A stretch of DNA of 64,000 bases, taken from assembly GCF_011762195.1 (NCBI RefSeq), contig NZ_JAASQK010000002.1, forward strand, positions 186,001-250,000. Reading direction: 5' to 3'. Position 1 is the first letter of the stretch, and each line of letters starts with the position of its first letter. A program made the translations under genes and the position numbers. A model generated the notes under the pieces. That model saw nothing but the letters and a program-made list of their open reading frames with translations, made no database searches and was not told where the DNA came from. Positions 48,374 through 56,793 of this stretch are shown in pieces. Origin of the DNA: Sphingomonas oligoaromativorans (GTDB taxonomy: Bacteria; Pseudomonadota; Alphaproteobacteria; Sphingomonadales; Sphingomonadaceae).

Positions 48374-49273
48374 ATGAGCATTTACCTTCCGACGCTGAAA
48401 CAGCTCCAATATCTGGTGGCTTTGCAGGAGCATGGCCATTTCGGGAACGCCGCGGACGCCTGTTTCGTCACCCAGTCGACCCTGTCGGCGGGCCTGCGCG
48501 AACTGGAGTCGCTGCTCGGCCTGACGCTGGTGGAGCGGACGCGGCGGGTGGTGCGCTTCACGCCGGTGGGCGAACGCATCGCGGCGCAGGCGCGGCGCGT
48601 GCTGGCCGAGGCGGATACGCTCGCCGATCTCGCGCGGGCGGCGGGCAAGCCGCTGTCGGGCGAGCTGCGCATGGGCGTCATCCCCACCATCGCGCCCTTC
48701 CTGCTGCCGAAGCTGCTGCCCCGCCTTCGTGCCGAATGGCCGGACCTCAAGCTCTATCTGCGCGAGGAGGTGACGTCGGCGGCGTGCGATTCGCTCCAGC
48801 GCGGGCGGCTCGACTGCGTGCTGCTCGCCCTCCCCTATCGTTGCGGCGAGGTGGAGTCGGAGGATCTGTTCGAGGATCGGCTGCACTTCGCCTTCCCCGG
48901 CGGCCAGAGCGAGTTCGTCCCCGATCCGGTGCCGGCGGACGCGATCGACGAGCACAGCCTGCTGCTGCTCGAAGACGGGCATTGCCTGAAGGACCATGCG
49001 CTCGCCGCCTGCAACCGGCCGGAACTGAGCGCCGAAGCCTCGATGCTGGGCACCTCGCTCCACACGCTGGTGCAGATGGTGGACAATGGGCTCGGCGTGA
49101 CGATGCTGCCCGAGATGGCGATCGAGGCGGGCATCCTGAACGGCACCGGCGTCATCACGCGCAAGCTGGATGCCGAGCGCCCTTCCCGCCGCATCGCGCT
49201 CGCATGGCGCAAGGGGAGCCCGCGCGCCAAGGAGTTCCGCCTGCTGGCCGACGCGCTGAAGAGCGCCGCCTAG
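48374..49273 (+). CDS. oxyR: LysR-type peroxide sensor OxyR
   Basis: 299 aa. N-terminal HTH (LKQLQYLVALQEHGHFGNAADACFVTQSTLSAGLRELE), then a substrate domain with Cys204 and Cys213 (GHCLKDHALAAC), the same 9-residue spacing as the E. coli redox pair Cys199/Cys208. H2O2 makes a disulfide and turns on antioxidant genes. The ATG before SIYLPTLKQL is the start; the longer frame begins at 48317. Its divergent partner epsC (cysteine supply) shares a 175-nt intergenic region with an AT-rich dyad around GATC (48334-48359). Confidence 0.93.
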   Translation: MSIYLPTLKQLQYLVALQEHGHFGNAADACFVTQSTLSAGLRELESLLGLTLVERTRRVVRFTPVGERIAAQARRVLAEADTLADLARAAGKPLSGELRMGVIPTIAPFLLPKLLPRLRAEWPDLKLYLREEVTSAACDSLQRGRLDCVLLALPYRCGEVESEDLFEDRLHFAFPGGQSEFVPDPVPADAIDEHSLLLLEDGHCLKDHALAACNRPELSAEASMLGTSLHTLVQMVDNGLGVTMLPEMAIEAGILNGTGVITRKLDAERPSRRIALAWRKGSPRAKEFRLLADALKSAA

Positions 49274-49737
49274 GGGCGGCCATGCTCCGCGCTGGAGTCC
49301 CAGGCGGCGGCGGCGACGTCATCCTCCGGCCGGGCCTCCACCCAGCGCGTGACGCCGTCGGCGAACAGTTCCTGCTTCCAGAAGGGCGCGCGCGTCTTGG
49401 TCCAGTCGATTAGGAAGGCGCAGGCCTCCAGCGCAGCCGCCCGGTGGCGCGAGGCCGTCCCCACCAGCACGATGCGCGCGCCGACGGGCAGCGTGCCATG
49501 GCGGTGGATCAGCGTCAGGCCCGTGAGCGGCCAGCGCCGCTGCGCCTCCTCCGCGATCGTCTCCAGCGCGGCCTGGGTCATGCCGGGATAGGTTTCCAGC
49601 CGCAGCGCCTCCAGTCCCCCGCCGCCGCGCACCACGCCGGTGAAGCTCGCGACGCCGCCGCCGCCCAGCGTCTCTAGCCGGGCCAGTTCGGAGGCGATGT
49701 CGAAATCCGCCTCCTGCACGGACACGCGGGCGCTCAT
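49270..49737 (-). CDS. moaE: Molybdopterin synthase catalytic subunit MoaE
   Basis: Large subunit of molybdopterin synthase, which adds two sulfurs from MoaD thiocarboxylate to precursor Z. 155 aa with GGGGVASFTGVVRG, LETYPGMTQAALETI, HRHGTLPVGARIVLVGTASRHRAAALEACAFLIDWTK and the active-site Lys region KTRAPFWKQE. Start overlaps the moaD stop (ATGA). Convergent with oxyR. Confidence 0.95.
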   Translation of the reverse strand: MSARVSVQEADFDIASELARLETLGGGGVASFTGVVRGGGGLEALRLETYPGMTQAALETIAEEAQRRWPLTGLTLIHRHGTLPVGARIVLVGTASRHRAAALEACAFLIDWTKTRAPFWKQELFADGVTRWVEARPEDDVAAAAWDSSAEHGRP

Positions 49738-49991
49738 CCGCCCGTCACCGGCGGGAACAGCGCGATCTCGCGCGCGCCCGCGATCGGGGTCGCCAGCGAA
49801 GCGAAGCTCTGGTCCACAGCGCAGCGCAGCCGCATCGGCTCGGCCAGCGCCTCGGCATAGCCGCCGCCGCGCGCCGCCAGCCAGCGGACCAGCGCGGCCA
49901 CCGTCTCCACGCCCTCGGGCGGATCGATCGTCTCGCCGTCGCGCCCGATCGCCTCGCGCACCCAGGCGAAATAGAGGAGATTGAGCGCCAT
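49734..49991 (-). CDS. moaD: Molybdopterin synthase sulfur carrier subunit MoaD
   Basis: 85-aa ubiquitin-fold sulfur carrier ending in the required Gly-Gly (FPPVTGG), which is adenylated by MoeB and thiocarboxylated. Opens MALNLLYFAWVREAIG. Operon with moaE and pgsA (3-nt gap to pgsA). Confidence 0.95.
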   Translation of the reverse strand: MALNLLYFAWVREAIGRDGETIDPPEGVETVAALVRWLAARGGGYAEALAEPMRLRCAVDQSFASLATPIAGAREIALFPPVTGG

Positions 49992-49994
49992 CTC

Positions 49995-50564
49995 TCAGTC
50001 CATATGCCTCAGGCCGACGCGCAGATAATCCCAGCCCGTCAGCAGCGTCAGCCCCGCCGCCAGCCACAGGCAAACGAGGCCGAGCGCGTGGACCCACGGC
50101 CATTCGGGCAACGCCCCCGCCAGGATCAGCGCGCCCAGCGCCACCATCTGGAAGGTCGTCTTCCACTTGGCGAGCCGGCTGACCGGCACCGATACCGACA
50201 ATTGCGCCAGAAACTCGCGCAGGCCCGACACCGCGATCTCGCGCAGCAGGATCACCAGCGCCGCGACCACATGCCAGCCCGCGATCACGGGGTGGCCGCC
50301 GATCGCCTGCTCGGTGGAAATCAGCATCACGATCACGGCGGCGACCATGATCTTGTCCGCGATGGGATCGAGGAAGATGCCCAGTTTCGACACGGTGCCC
50401 TGCGCGCGCGCCAGATAGCCGTCGAAATAATCGGTGATGCCGGCGAGGCAATAGAGCAGGAAGGCCAGCACATAACCCACCCAGCCGGGGTGCCACAGCA
50501 GGGCCACGAGGATCGGAACCGCGAAAATTCGCGACAGCGTCAGCAGATTGGGAAGCGATAGCAT
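49995..50564 (-). CDS. pgsA: CDP-diacylglycerol-glycerol-3-phosphate 3-phosphatidyltransferase
   Basis: Inner-membrane CDP-alcohol phosphatidyltransferase making phosphatidylglycerol-phosphate. 189 aa, starting MLSLPNLLTLSRIFAVPILV. The family motif DGx2ARx8Gx3Dx3D is intact (DYFDGYLARAQGTVSKLGIFLDPIADK). Several membrane spans. Longer upstream frame rejected as unconserved. Confidence 0.94.
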   Translation of the reverse strand: MLSLPNLLTLSRIFAVPILVALLWHPGWVGYVLAFLLYCLAGITDYFDGYLARAQGTVSKLGIFLDPIADKIMVAAVIVMLISTEQAIGGHPVIAGWHVVAALVILLREIAVSGLREFLAQLSVSVPVSRLAKWKTTFQMVALGALILAGALPEWPWVHALGLVCLWLAAGLTLLTGWDYLRVGLRHMD

Positions 50565-50732
50565 CGGCGCGGCATATCCGATCGAAATGTCAGGCACGAA
50601 CAGCCTAGCCGATCGGACGAACGGTTTGAACCACCTCGGCACATGCCGGTTTCATGTTGGGATTTGGTACTCGGGCCGTGCTGGGCTATGTGCTGCCCTC
50701 ACCGTGGGGAAGGCGGGTCGTCGCGTTCACAT

Positions 50733-52013
50733 ATGCAAGCATCCTTGAAGCTCCTGACACGCAGGAAATTCCTGCCTCTGTTCTCCACTCAGTTCCTGGG
50801 TGCCTTTAACGACAACCTGTTCAAGACCGCGATGGTGATGCTCGTCACCTACCGGATCTTCTCGGACAATCGGCTCGAAGCGGCGTTCAATGCGGCGGCC
50901 AATGCGCTGTTCATCCTGCCTTTCTTCCTGTTCTCGGCACTCGCCGGGCAGCTCGCGGATTGCCGCGACAAGGCGTGGATCATCCGCATCGTGAAGACGG
51001 TGGAGATCGGCATCATGCTGGTCGGCGCGTCAGGGCTGCTGCTGCAATCGGTGCCGCTGCTGCTGACCGCGCTGTTCGCGATGGGGGTGCATTCCACCTT
51101 CTTCGGGCCGATCAAATATGCCCTCCTGCCGCAGCATCTGGATTCGGACGAGGTGCTGGGCGGCACCGGCCTGATCGAGGCGGGCACCTATGGCGGCGTG
51201 CTGCTGGGCATCATCGTCGGCGGCATCATCCCGGCGGAGGCCGCCGCGGCCACCGTGCTGGCGGTGGCGCTCGTCGGGCGCATCGTCGGCCAGCAGGTGC
51301 CCCCCGCCCCGCCGGTGATCGAGGATGACAGCGTCGATCTCCACGTCGTGCGCGCCTCGATCCGGCTGGTGTCGGAAACGCTGCATGTGCCGCGCCTCTT
51401 CCTCGCCATCCTCGCGATCAGTTGCTTCTGGATGCAGGCGGCGATCCTCGGCACGCTGTTCGTGCCGCTGGTCAAGAATGTGCTGGGCGCGGATCAGGAG
51501 GTGGCGACGCTGTTCCTCGCCGTCTTCTCGGTGGGCGTCGGCATCGGCTCGGTCGCGATCAACCGGCTGCTCGGCGGCACCGTATCGGCCCGCTACGCGC
51601 CGGCCGCCGCGATCCTGATGGGCCTCTTCCTGCTCGATCTCCATCATGTCGCCGAACATTGGGACGCGCCGGATGCGATGGTCGGCTGGAAGGCCTTTCT
51701 CGAACTGCGGGGCGCCAAGCATATCCTGGTCGATCTGTTCGGCGTGGCGATGTCCGGCGGGATGTTCGTGGTGCCGCTCTACGCCTTCCTGACGACGACG
51801 GTGGACAAGCTCCATACCGCCCGCACGGTGGCGGCGAACAACATCGTCAATTCGGGCGCGATGGTGATGGGCGCGCTGCTGTTCGCGGCGCTGATCCGGG
51901 TCGGCGTGCCGGTGACGGGCACGCTGCTGGTGGTGGTGGTGGGCAGCCTGCTGGCGGCGGCGATCGCCTGGCGGCTGCATCGCGCCGCCGACCGCGCGCT
52001 CAGCTCAGCATGA
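50733..52013 (+). CDS. MFS transporter, LplT-like
   Basis: 426 aa with about 12 membrane spans. The start motif FLPLFSTQFLGAFNDNLFKTAMVML is characteristic of the LplT group, which flips lysophospholipids into the cytoplasm for re-acylation. In many bacteria LplT is fused or adjacent to the acyltransferase Aas; no such gene is here. The ATG at 50733 is chosen; the frame extends back to 50643. Its end overlaps the next, convergent gene by 14 bp. Confidence 0.87.
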   Translation: MQASLKLLTRRKFLPLFSTQFLGAFNDNLFKTAMVMLVTYRIFSDNRLEAAFNAAANALFILPFFLFSALAGQLADCRDKAWIIRIVKTVEIGIMLVGASGLLLQSVPLLLTALFAMGVHSTFFGPIKYALLPQHLDSDEVLGGTGLIEAGTYGGVLLGIIVGGIIPAEAAAATVLAVALVGRIVGQQVPPAPPVIEDDSVDLHVVRASIRLVSETLHVPRLFLAILAISCFWMQAAILGTLFVPLVKNVLGADQEVATLFLAVFSVGVGIGSVAINRLLGGTVSARYAPAAAILMGLFLLDLHHVAEHWDAPDAMVGWKAFLELRGAKHILVDLFGVAMSGGMFVVPLYAFLTTTVDKLHTARTVAANNIVNSGAMVMGALLFAALIRVGVPVTGTLLVVVVGSLLAAAIAWRLHRAADRALSSA

Positions 52014-52212
52014 TGAGGAAGAAGACGAGCCCGGCCGCATAGCAGGCGGCGAAGAACGCCAGATCCTCACGCGCGAGGCCCCAGCGCGCGCCTTCGGCGA
52101 TGGCGGGCACGGACGGAACGGCTTCCGGCGGCACGAGGAAGCGCGGACGGGGGCGATAAGCGAACGCCGGACGAAGCGGCGTGGCGGACAAAGTGCGCGA
52201 TGCCTCGATCAT
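52000..52212 (-). CDS. Small single-span membrane protein
   Basis: 70 aa, not recognised. A basic/Pro-rich first half (RPAFAYRPRPRFLVPPEAVP) leads to one C-terminal membrane span (EDLAFFAACYAAGLVFFLIMLS). No Shine-Dalgarno is visible before the ATG; instead an AT-rich palindrome ends only 4 nt upstream, so it could have a very short or no leader. Function unknown. Confidence 0.55.
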   Translation of the reverse strand: MIEASRTLSATPLRPAFAYRPRPRFLVPPEAVPSVPAIAEGARWGLAREDLAFFAACYAAGLVFFLIMLS

Positions 52213-52216
52213 GGGC

Positions 52217-52233
52217 ACAGATTAATAATCTGT
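52217..52233. promoter_or_regulatory. 17-bp perfect palindrome at a start codon
   Basis: ACAGATTA and TAATCTGT flank one A. It lies 4 nt before the small membrane-protein start, over its ribosome-site region. Very AT-rich compared with its surroundings; a repressor operator overlapping the -10 region is plausible. Confidence 0.5.
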
Positions 52234-52328
52234 TTACTTTTGGCGCGAGTCCCTGACGCACTCATCCGAATGCGCCTGTGCCGAAGCGAGACGATTCAGC
52301 ATCCGGCAGGCGGGAAGCGAGGCAGGCG

Positions 52329-54386
52329 CTAGGAGGGCAGCCCCTGCTCCAGCGCCGCCAGCCACGGCGCGGCGGTGCCGTCCGCAGGCGCCCGCCAATC
52401 GCCACGCGGGCTCAGCGCGCCGCCGGTCGAGACCTTCGGGCCGTTCGGGATGGCGGTCCGCTTGAACTGGCTGATCTGGAAGAAGCGCCACAGGAAACGC
52501 TCCAGCCAATACCGGATGGTCGGCAGATCATAGGCGACCCGCGCCGTCTCCGGCACGCCGACGGGCCACTCGCCGGCCGCCGCATCACCCCACGCATGGA
52601 GCGCGAGGAAGGCGATCTTGGTCGGGTCCATCCCCCAGCGGACGATATAATGCAGGAAGAAGTCGTTGAGCGCATAAGGGCCGATCTTCGCCTCGGTCGA
52701 CTGGATCGCGCCGTCCGCGCCCGCCGGCACCAGTTCCGGCGAAATCTCAGTGTTGAGGATCGCGTCGAGCACCTGATCGGTCGCGGGATCATACTGGTCC
52801 GTGCGGATGCACCAGCGGATCAGGAACTGGATCAGCGTCTTGGGCACGCCGGCATTGACGGCGTAATGGCTCATCTGGTCGCCGACGCCATAGGTACACC
52901 AGCCGAGCGCCAGCTCGGACAGATCGCCCGTGCCGATGACGATCCCCTCGCGCTGGTTGGCGAGGCGGAAGAGATAGTCGGTGCGCAGGCCCGCCTGCAC
53001 ATTCTCGAAGGTGACGTCATAGACCGGCTCGCCGCCCGCGAAGGGGTGGGCCATGTCCTCCAGCATCCGCGTCGCGGCGGGGCGGATGTCGATCTCCGCG
53101 CCGGTGACGCCCAATGCGTTCATCAGCGCCCAGGCGTTGGCCTTGGTGCCGTCCCCGGTCGCGAAGCCCGGCATGGTGAAGCCGAGGATGTCCGAGCGCG
53201 GGCGGCCCAGCCGGTCGAACGCCTTGGCCGCGACGATCAGCGCATGGGTCGAATCGAGGCCGCCCGACACGCCGATCACCAGCCGCTTCGCGCCCGACGC
53301 CGTGATCCGGCGCGACAGGCCCTCCACCTGGATGTTGAACGCCTCGTAGCAATCCTCGTCGAGCCGCGCCGGATCGGCCGGCACGAACGGAAAGCGCGCG
53401 ACCGGGCGCTTCAGGCCGATATCGGCATGATCGGGCCGATGCTCGAACGACACGCGGCGGGTGCGCGTCTCGGGATGGCCGGCGAAGGCCGCCGCATCGT
53501 TGAAGGTGCCGACCCGCATCCTCTCGGCGCGCAGCCGCCCGACATCGACATCCGCCACCAGCAGCCCCGGCTCAGCGGCAAAGCGGGGAGATGTGGCCAG
53601 CTCGAAGCCCAGCTCGTGGATCAGCGCCTGCCCGTCCCACGCGAGATCGGTGGTGCTCTCCCCCGGCCCGGAGGCGGCGAAGACATAAGCCGAGCATGTC
53701 CGCGCCGACTGGGCGGCCGCCAGCATCGCGCGCTCGCGCGCCTTGCCGATGACGATGTTGGAGGCCGAGAGATTGCAGAGGATCAACGCGCCGGCCAGCG
53801 CCGCCATGGTGGAGGGCGGCGTCGGCGACCAGAAATCCTCACAGACCTCGGCGGCGAAGGTCAGGTCCGGCAGGTCGCGCGCGGCGAAGATCAGGTCCGT
53901 GCCGAACGGCGCCGTCTCGCCCGCCACATCGATGGTGAGGCCGGTGAGCCCCGCCCCGGAGGCGAACCAGCGCTTCTCATAATATTCGCGATAGTTCGGC
54001 AGGAACGTCTTGGGCACCACGCCCAGCACGCGCCCGCGCGCCACGATCACCGCGCAGTTGTAGAGCCGCCCGTTGCGCATCAGCGGCGCGCCCAGCACCA
54101 GCACCGGCCGAAGCTTGCCCGTGCCGGCCACCACCGTGCCCAGCGCCCGCTCCACCGCATGGCGGAAGCCGTCCTGCAAATGGAGATCGTCCACCGCATA
54201 GGAGGAAAGGTTCAATTCGGGGAAGACGACCAGATCGACATGATCCTCGTGCGCGGCCCGCGCGAGGTGCAGCGCCGCCTCGGCATTGGCGGCGGGATCG
54301 CCCGCCGTCGCCGCCGGCGTCGCCGCCGCGACACGCACGAAGCCATGCGTGTGGATCGAGGAAAAATGCCTGGCCGCCTTGGTCAC
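52329..54386 (-). CDS. nadE: Glutamine-dependent NAD+ synthetase
   Basis: Final step of NAD synthesis: amidates nicotinate adenine dinucleotide using glutamine. 685 aa: N-terminal nitrilase-type amidase (VFPELNLSSYAVDDL with Glu, PKTFLPNYREYYEKRWF with Lys, EVCEDFWSP with Cys about 175) and C-terminal synthetase with P-loop VIGVSGGLDSTHALI (about 370). Start is GTG (MTKAARHFSSIHTHGF), as the conserved sequence begins there. Confidence 0.96.
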   Translation of the reverse strand: MTKAARHFSSIHTHGFVRVAAATPAATAGDPAANAEAALHLARAAHEDHVDLVVFPELNLSSYAVDDLHLQDGFRHAVERALGTVVAGTGKLRPVLVLGAPLMRNGRLYNCAVIVARGRVLGVVPKTFLPNYREYYEKRWFASGAGLTGLTIDVAGETAPFGTDLIFAARDLPDLTFAAEVCEDFWSPTPPSTMAALAGALILCNLSASNIVIGKARERAMLAAAQSARTCSAYVFAASGPGESTTDLAWDGQALIHELGFELATSPRFAAEPGLLVADVDVGRLRAERMRVGTFNDAAAFAGHPETRTRRVSFEHRPDHADIGLKRPVARFPFVPADPARLDEDCYEAFNIQVEGLSRRITASGAKRLVIGVSGGLDSTHALIVAAKAFDRLGRPRSDILGFTMPGFATGDGTKANAWALMNALGVTGAEIDIRPAATRMLEDMAHPFAGGEPVYDVTFENVQAGLRTDYLFRLANQREGIVIGTGDLSELALGWCTYGVGDQMSHYAVNAGVPKTLIQFLIRWCIRTDQYDPATDQVLDAILNTEISPELVPAGADGAIQSTEAKIGPYALNDFFLHYIVRWGMDPTKIAFLALHAWGDAAAGEWPVGVPETARVAYDLPTIRYWLERFLWRFFQISQFKRTAIPNGPKVSTGGALSPRGDWRAPADGTAAPWLAALEQGLPS

Positions 54387-54504
54387 TCGCCGGTCCCCGG
54401 AAGATTTGTCACATGTCTGCCTTAGCCCCTGTCAGAGGCCAGCACCACCGCTGGACACGCCGCCCCCGATCGGGCGACCCTGCTTCGCCAGTGGGAGACT
54501 CGCG

Positions 54505-55080
54505 ATGCCTGACGTCGACACGCATTCCCTCACCGACCGCCAGCGCAACTGGTTCGCGTCGCTCCGCGAGGGGCTTGAGCGGGATACCGGCCGCTCGCTG
54601 GACCAATGGGTCGAGATCGCCCGCACCTGCCCCGAGACCAAGCACCGCGCCCGCCTCGCCTGGTTCAAGGCCGAGCATGGGCTGGCGCAGAATCGCGCCT
54701 CGCTGGTGCTCTCCACCGCTTTCCCGCCGGAGGTCGGCTGGACCGATCCCGAGACGCTTGCCGACACGCTCTGGAAGAGCCCCGAGGCGCGCGCGCTGCT
54801 CGATGCGGTGAAGGAGGCGATGGCGACGCTCGACGATGTCGTGACGGGCCAGCGCAAGGCCTTCACCGCCTTTTCGCGCAACTATCAGTTCGCCGCCGCG
54901 CGGCCCGATGGCGACGCGCTGATCCTCGGCCTCGCCGTGCCGCCCGAGGCGGCCGCCCAGCTCGAACCGCCGACCCGCGCGAGCTGGTCCGAACGGCTGA
55001 GGAGCCAGACCCGCATCACCGCGCCCGACGAGATCGCACCGCTGATCCCCGCCATCCGCCGCGCCTGGCAGGAATCCTGA
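54505..55080 (+). CDS. DUF4287/DUF5655-type protein
   Basis: 191 aa. The first part (TDRQRNWFASLREGLERDTGRSLDQWVEIARTCPETKHRARLAWFKAEHGLAQNRASLVL) resembles DUF4287; the second (SPEARALLDAVKEAMATLDDVVTGQRKAFTAFSRNYQFAAARP) the DUF5655-like domain. Function unknown. GGGAG precedes the ATG at 54505; the upstream frame is ignored. Confidence 0.8.
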   Translation: MPDVDTHSLTDRQRNWFASLREGLERDTGRSLDQWVEIARTCPETKHRARLAWFKAEHGLAQNRASLVLSTAFPPEVGWTDPETLADTLWKSPEARALLDAVKEAMATLDDVVTGQRKAFTAFSRNYQFAAARPDGDALILGLAVPPEAAAQLEPPTRASWSERLRSQTRITAPDEIAPLIPAIRRAWQES

Positions 55081-55183
55081 CGCCGCTCCGCGGGATGGTG
55101 CAACATTTCATGGCATTCTTGGTGCTTTTCCCCGGCGCATAAAAAGCAGACAAGGCGTCATCCCCGATTGAAAGGACATATCG

Positions 55184-55633
55184 ATGTCGCAGCGCATGGA
55201 TTACAACAAGGCCACCCCAGCCGGCATGAAGGCGCTGGGCGGCGTCTATGGCCACATCCTGCACAGCGGCCTACCGGGCGCTCTCGTCGATCTCGTCTTT
55301 CTGCGCGTGAGCCAGATCAACGGCTGCGCCTTCTGCATCGACATGCACAGCCGTGACCTCCTCAAGGGCGGCATGGCCGTCGAGAAGCTCGTTCTCGTCC
55401 CGGCGTGGCGCGAAGGCGGCAAGCTGTTCGACGACAAGGAACGCGCCGCGCTGGCCTGGGCGGAGAGTGTCACCAACGTCTCCACCACCGGCGTGCCGGA
55501 TGCCGACTATCAGGCCGCTGCCGTGCAGTTCAGCGAGACCGAGCTTGCCGACCTCACCATCGCGATCGGCCTGATGAACGCCTATAACCGCATGGCGATC
55601 AGCTTCCGTGCGACCCCGGCTGCTGCCGCCTGA
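55184..55633 (+). CDS. Carboxymuconolactone decarboxylase-family protein (AhpD-like)
   Basis: 149-aa AhpD-like alkyl-hydroperoxide-type protein with the CxxC pair and His of the family (INGCAFCIDMHSRDLLKGG, about 46-64). Such proteins use the disulfide for peroxide reduction. GAAAGGA lies before the ATG. Monocistronic; a strong structured 3' region follows. Confidence 0.9.
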   Translation: MSQRMDYNKATPAGMKALGGVYGHILHSGLPGALVDLVFLRVSQINGCAFCIDMHSRDLLKGGMAVEKLVLVPAWREGGKLFDDKERAALAWAESVTNVSTTGVPDADYQAAAVQFSETELADLTIAIGLMNAYNRMAISFRATPAAAA

Positions 55634-55641
55634 GGAGATCG

Positions 55642-55715
55642 GCGCGGCGATTATTGCGGCCTGCGCAACACTGATGTGTCCGCAACGGCGCTAGTCGATC
55701 GCCGCGCTTTTCTCT
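55642..55715 (+). terminator. Nested-stem terminator or structured 3' RNA
   Basis: Arms GCGCGGCGAT (55642-55651) and ATCGCCGCGC (55698-55707) form a perfect 10-bp outer stem, followed by TTTTCTCT. Inside are TTGCGG/CCGCAA (6 bp) and ACAC/GTGT. It starts 8 nt after the AhpD-like stop codon. The U-rich end fits intrinsic termination; the long folded interior is more than a terminator needs and may be a 3'-UTR RNA. Confidence 0.6.
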
Positions 55716-55729
55716 AACGGAGGCCGCAC

Positions 55730-55771
55730 GCACCCGCCCGGCCCCTGCCCCCCTCCCCGCCGGGCGGGTGC
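55730..55771. repeat. 13-bp perfect inverted repeat between convergent genes
   Basis: GCACCCGCCCGGC and GCCGGGCGGGTGC with a C-rich 16-nt loop, 14 nt beyond the gluconolactonase stop on the minus strand. Likely terminator for that strand, or a transcription barrier between convergent units. Confidence 0.6.
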
Positions 55772-55785
55772 AACGCTTCCCGATT

Positions 55786-56793
55786 TCAGGCCTTCCAGCC
55801 GTTCAGCCTGAGCGGCAGGCGCAGGATGCGATCCGACGACGCCATGTAGAGCGTCGATCCGTCATCCCCGAACGCGCAATTGGCGATCGGCATTCCGTCC
55901 TCGATCACGCCCAGCGGCTCGGCCTCCGGCGTGAACAGCCACATGCCGCCCGGCGACGAGCAGAACAGCGTGCCGTCGGCCGCCACCTTCATCCCGTCCG
56001 GGTTGCCCGGCCCCGGCATCGCCGAGGCATCGAGGAAGACGCGCGAGCCGGTCGGCATCCCCTTCGCGTCGAGATCATAGACCATGATCCGCCGCGCCTT
56101 CTCGTCCGATACCGAGACGTAGAGCTTCTTCTCGTCCGGCGAGAGGGCGATGCCGTTGGGCCAGGTCAGGCTATCGTCCACCAGCACGGCCTCGCCGCCT
56201 TCCGTCCAGCGATAGACGCCGTTGAAGGGCAGTTCCTTGATCGGCGACTCATTGCCGTTGAGCAGGCCATAAGGCGGATCGGTGAAGTAGATCGCGCCAG
56301 ACTTCGCGACATGCATGTCGTTCGGGCTGTTGAAGCGCTTGCCCTTGTAGCGATCGACCAGCACCGTCCGCTTGGCGCTGGCGAGATCGACGCGATCGAG
56401 CGAGCGGCCGCCCGAATTGGCGATCAGCAGCCGGCCCTGATGATCCATGGCCATGCCGTTGGAGCCCGCCTCGCGGACCAGCTTCGGGTCCGGGTTGGGC
56501 AGGCCCGAGGGCTCCATGAACACCGACACGCCGCCCTTGCGCGACCATTTGCGCATGATGTTGGCCGGCGGATCGGAGAAGAGCAGATAGCCGCCCTGGC
56601 GCACCCATACCGGCCCTTCGGCCCATTTGATGCCGGTGGCGATCACCTCCACCTTCGCGTCCGGCGCGATGATGCGGTCGAGCTTGGGCGAGACGCGGCG
56701 GACGGTGGGCGCCACGGCTTGCGCGAAAGCGGGCGCCGCCAGCAGCGCGACGCCGGACGCGAGGAAGGCGCGGCGATCGAACGCGATGCTCAC
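55786..56793 (-). CDS. Exported gluconolactonase (SMP-30 family)
   Basis: 335 aa: Tat-type signal FDRRAFLASGVALLAAPAFAQA, then a six-bladed propeller with IATGIKWAEGPVWVRQGGYLLFSD, NSPNDMHVAKSGAIYFTDPPYG and LTWPNGIALSPDEKKLYVSVSD, typical of metal-dependent lactonases. Overlaps the GFOR-like gene by 4 bp (ATGA). It would open the lactone formed by that oxidoreductase in the periplasm. Confidence 0.9.
   Translation of the reverse strand: MSIAFDRRAFLASGVALLAAPAFAQAVAPTVRRVSPKLDRIIAPDAKVEVIATGIKWAEGPVWVRQGGYLLFSDPPANIMRKWSRKGGVSVFMEPSGLPNPDPKLVREAGSNGMAMDHQGRLLIANSGGRSLDRVDLASAKRTVLVDRYKGKRFNSPNDMHVAKSGAIYFTDPPYGLLNGNESPIKELPFNGVYRWTEGGEAVLVDDSLTWPNGIALSPDEKKLYVSVSDEKARRIMVYDLDAKGMPTGSRVFLDASAMPGPGNPDGMKVAADGTLFCSSPGGMWLFTPEAEPLGVIEDGMPIANCAFGDDGSTLYMASSDRILRLPLRLNGWKA

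Noticed and set aside
52278-54425. 715-codon plus-strand frame opposite nadE
   Set aside because: nadE on the other strand is intact and conserved, so this is a frame artefact of GC bias.
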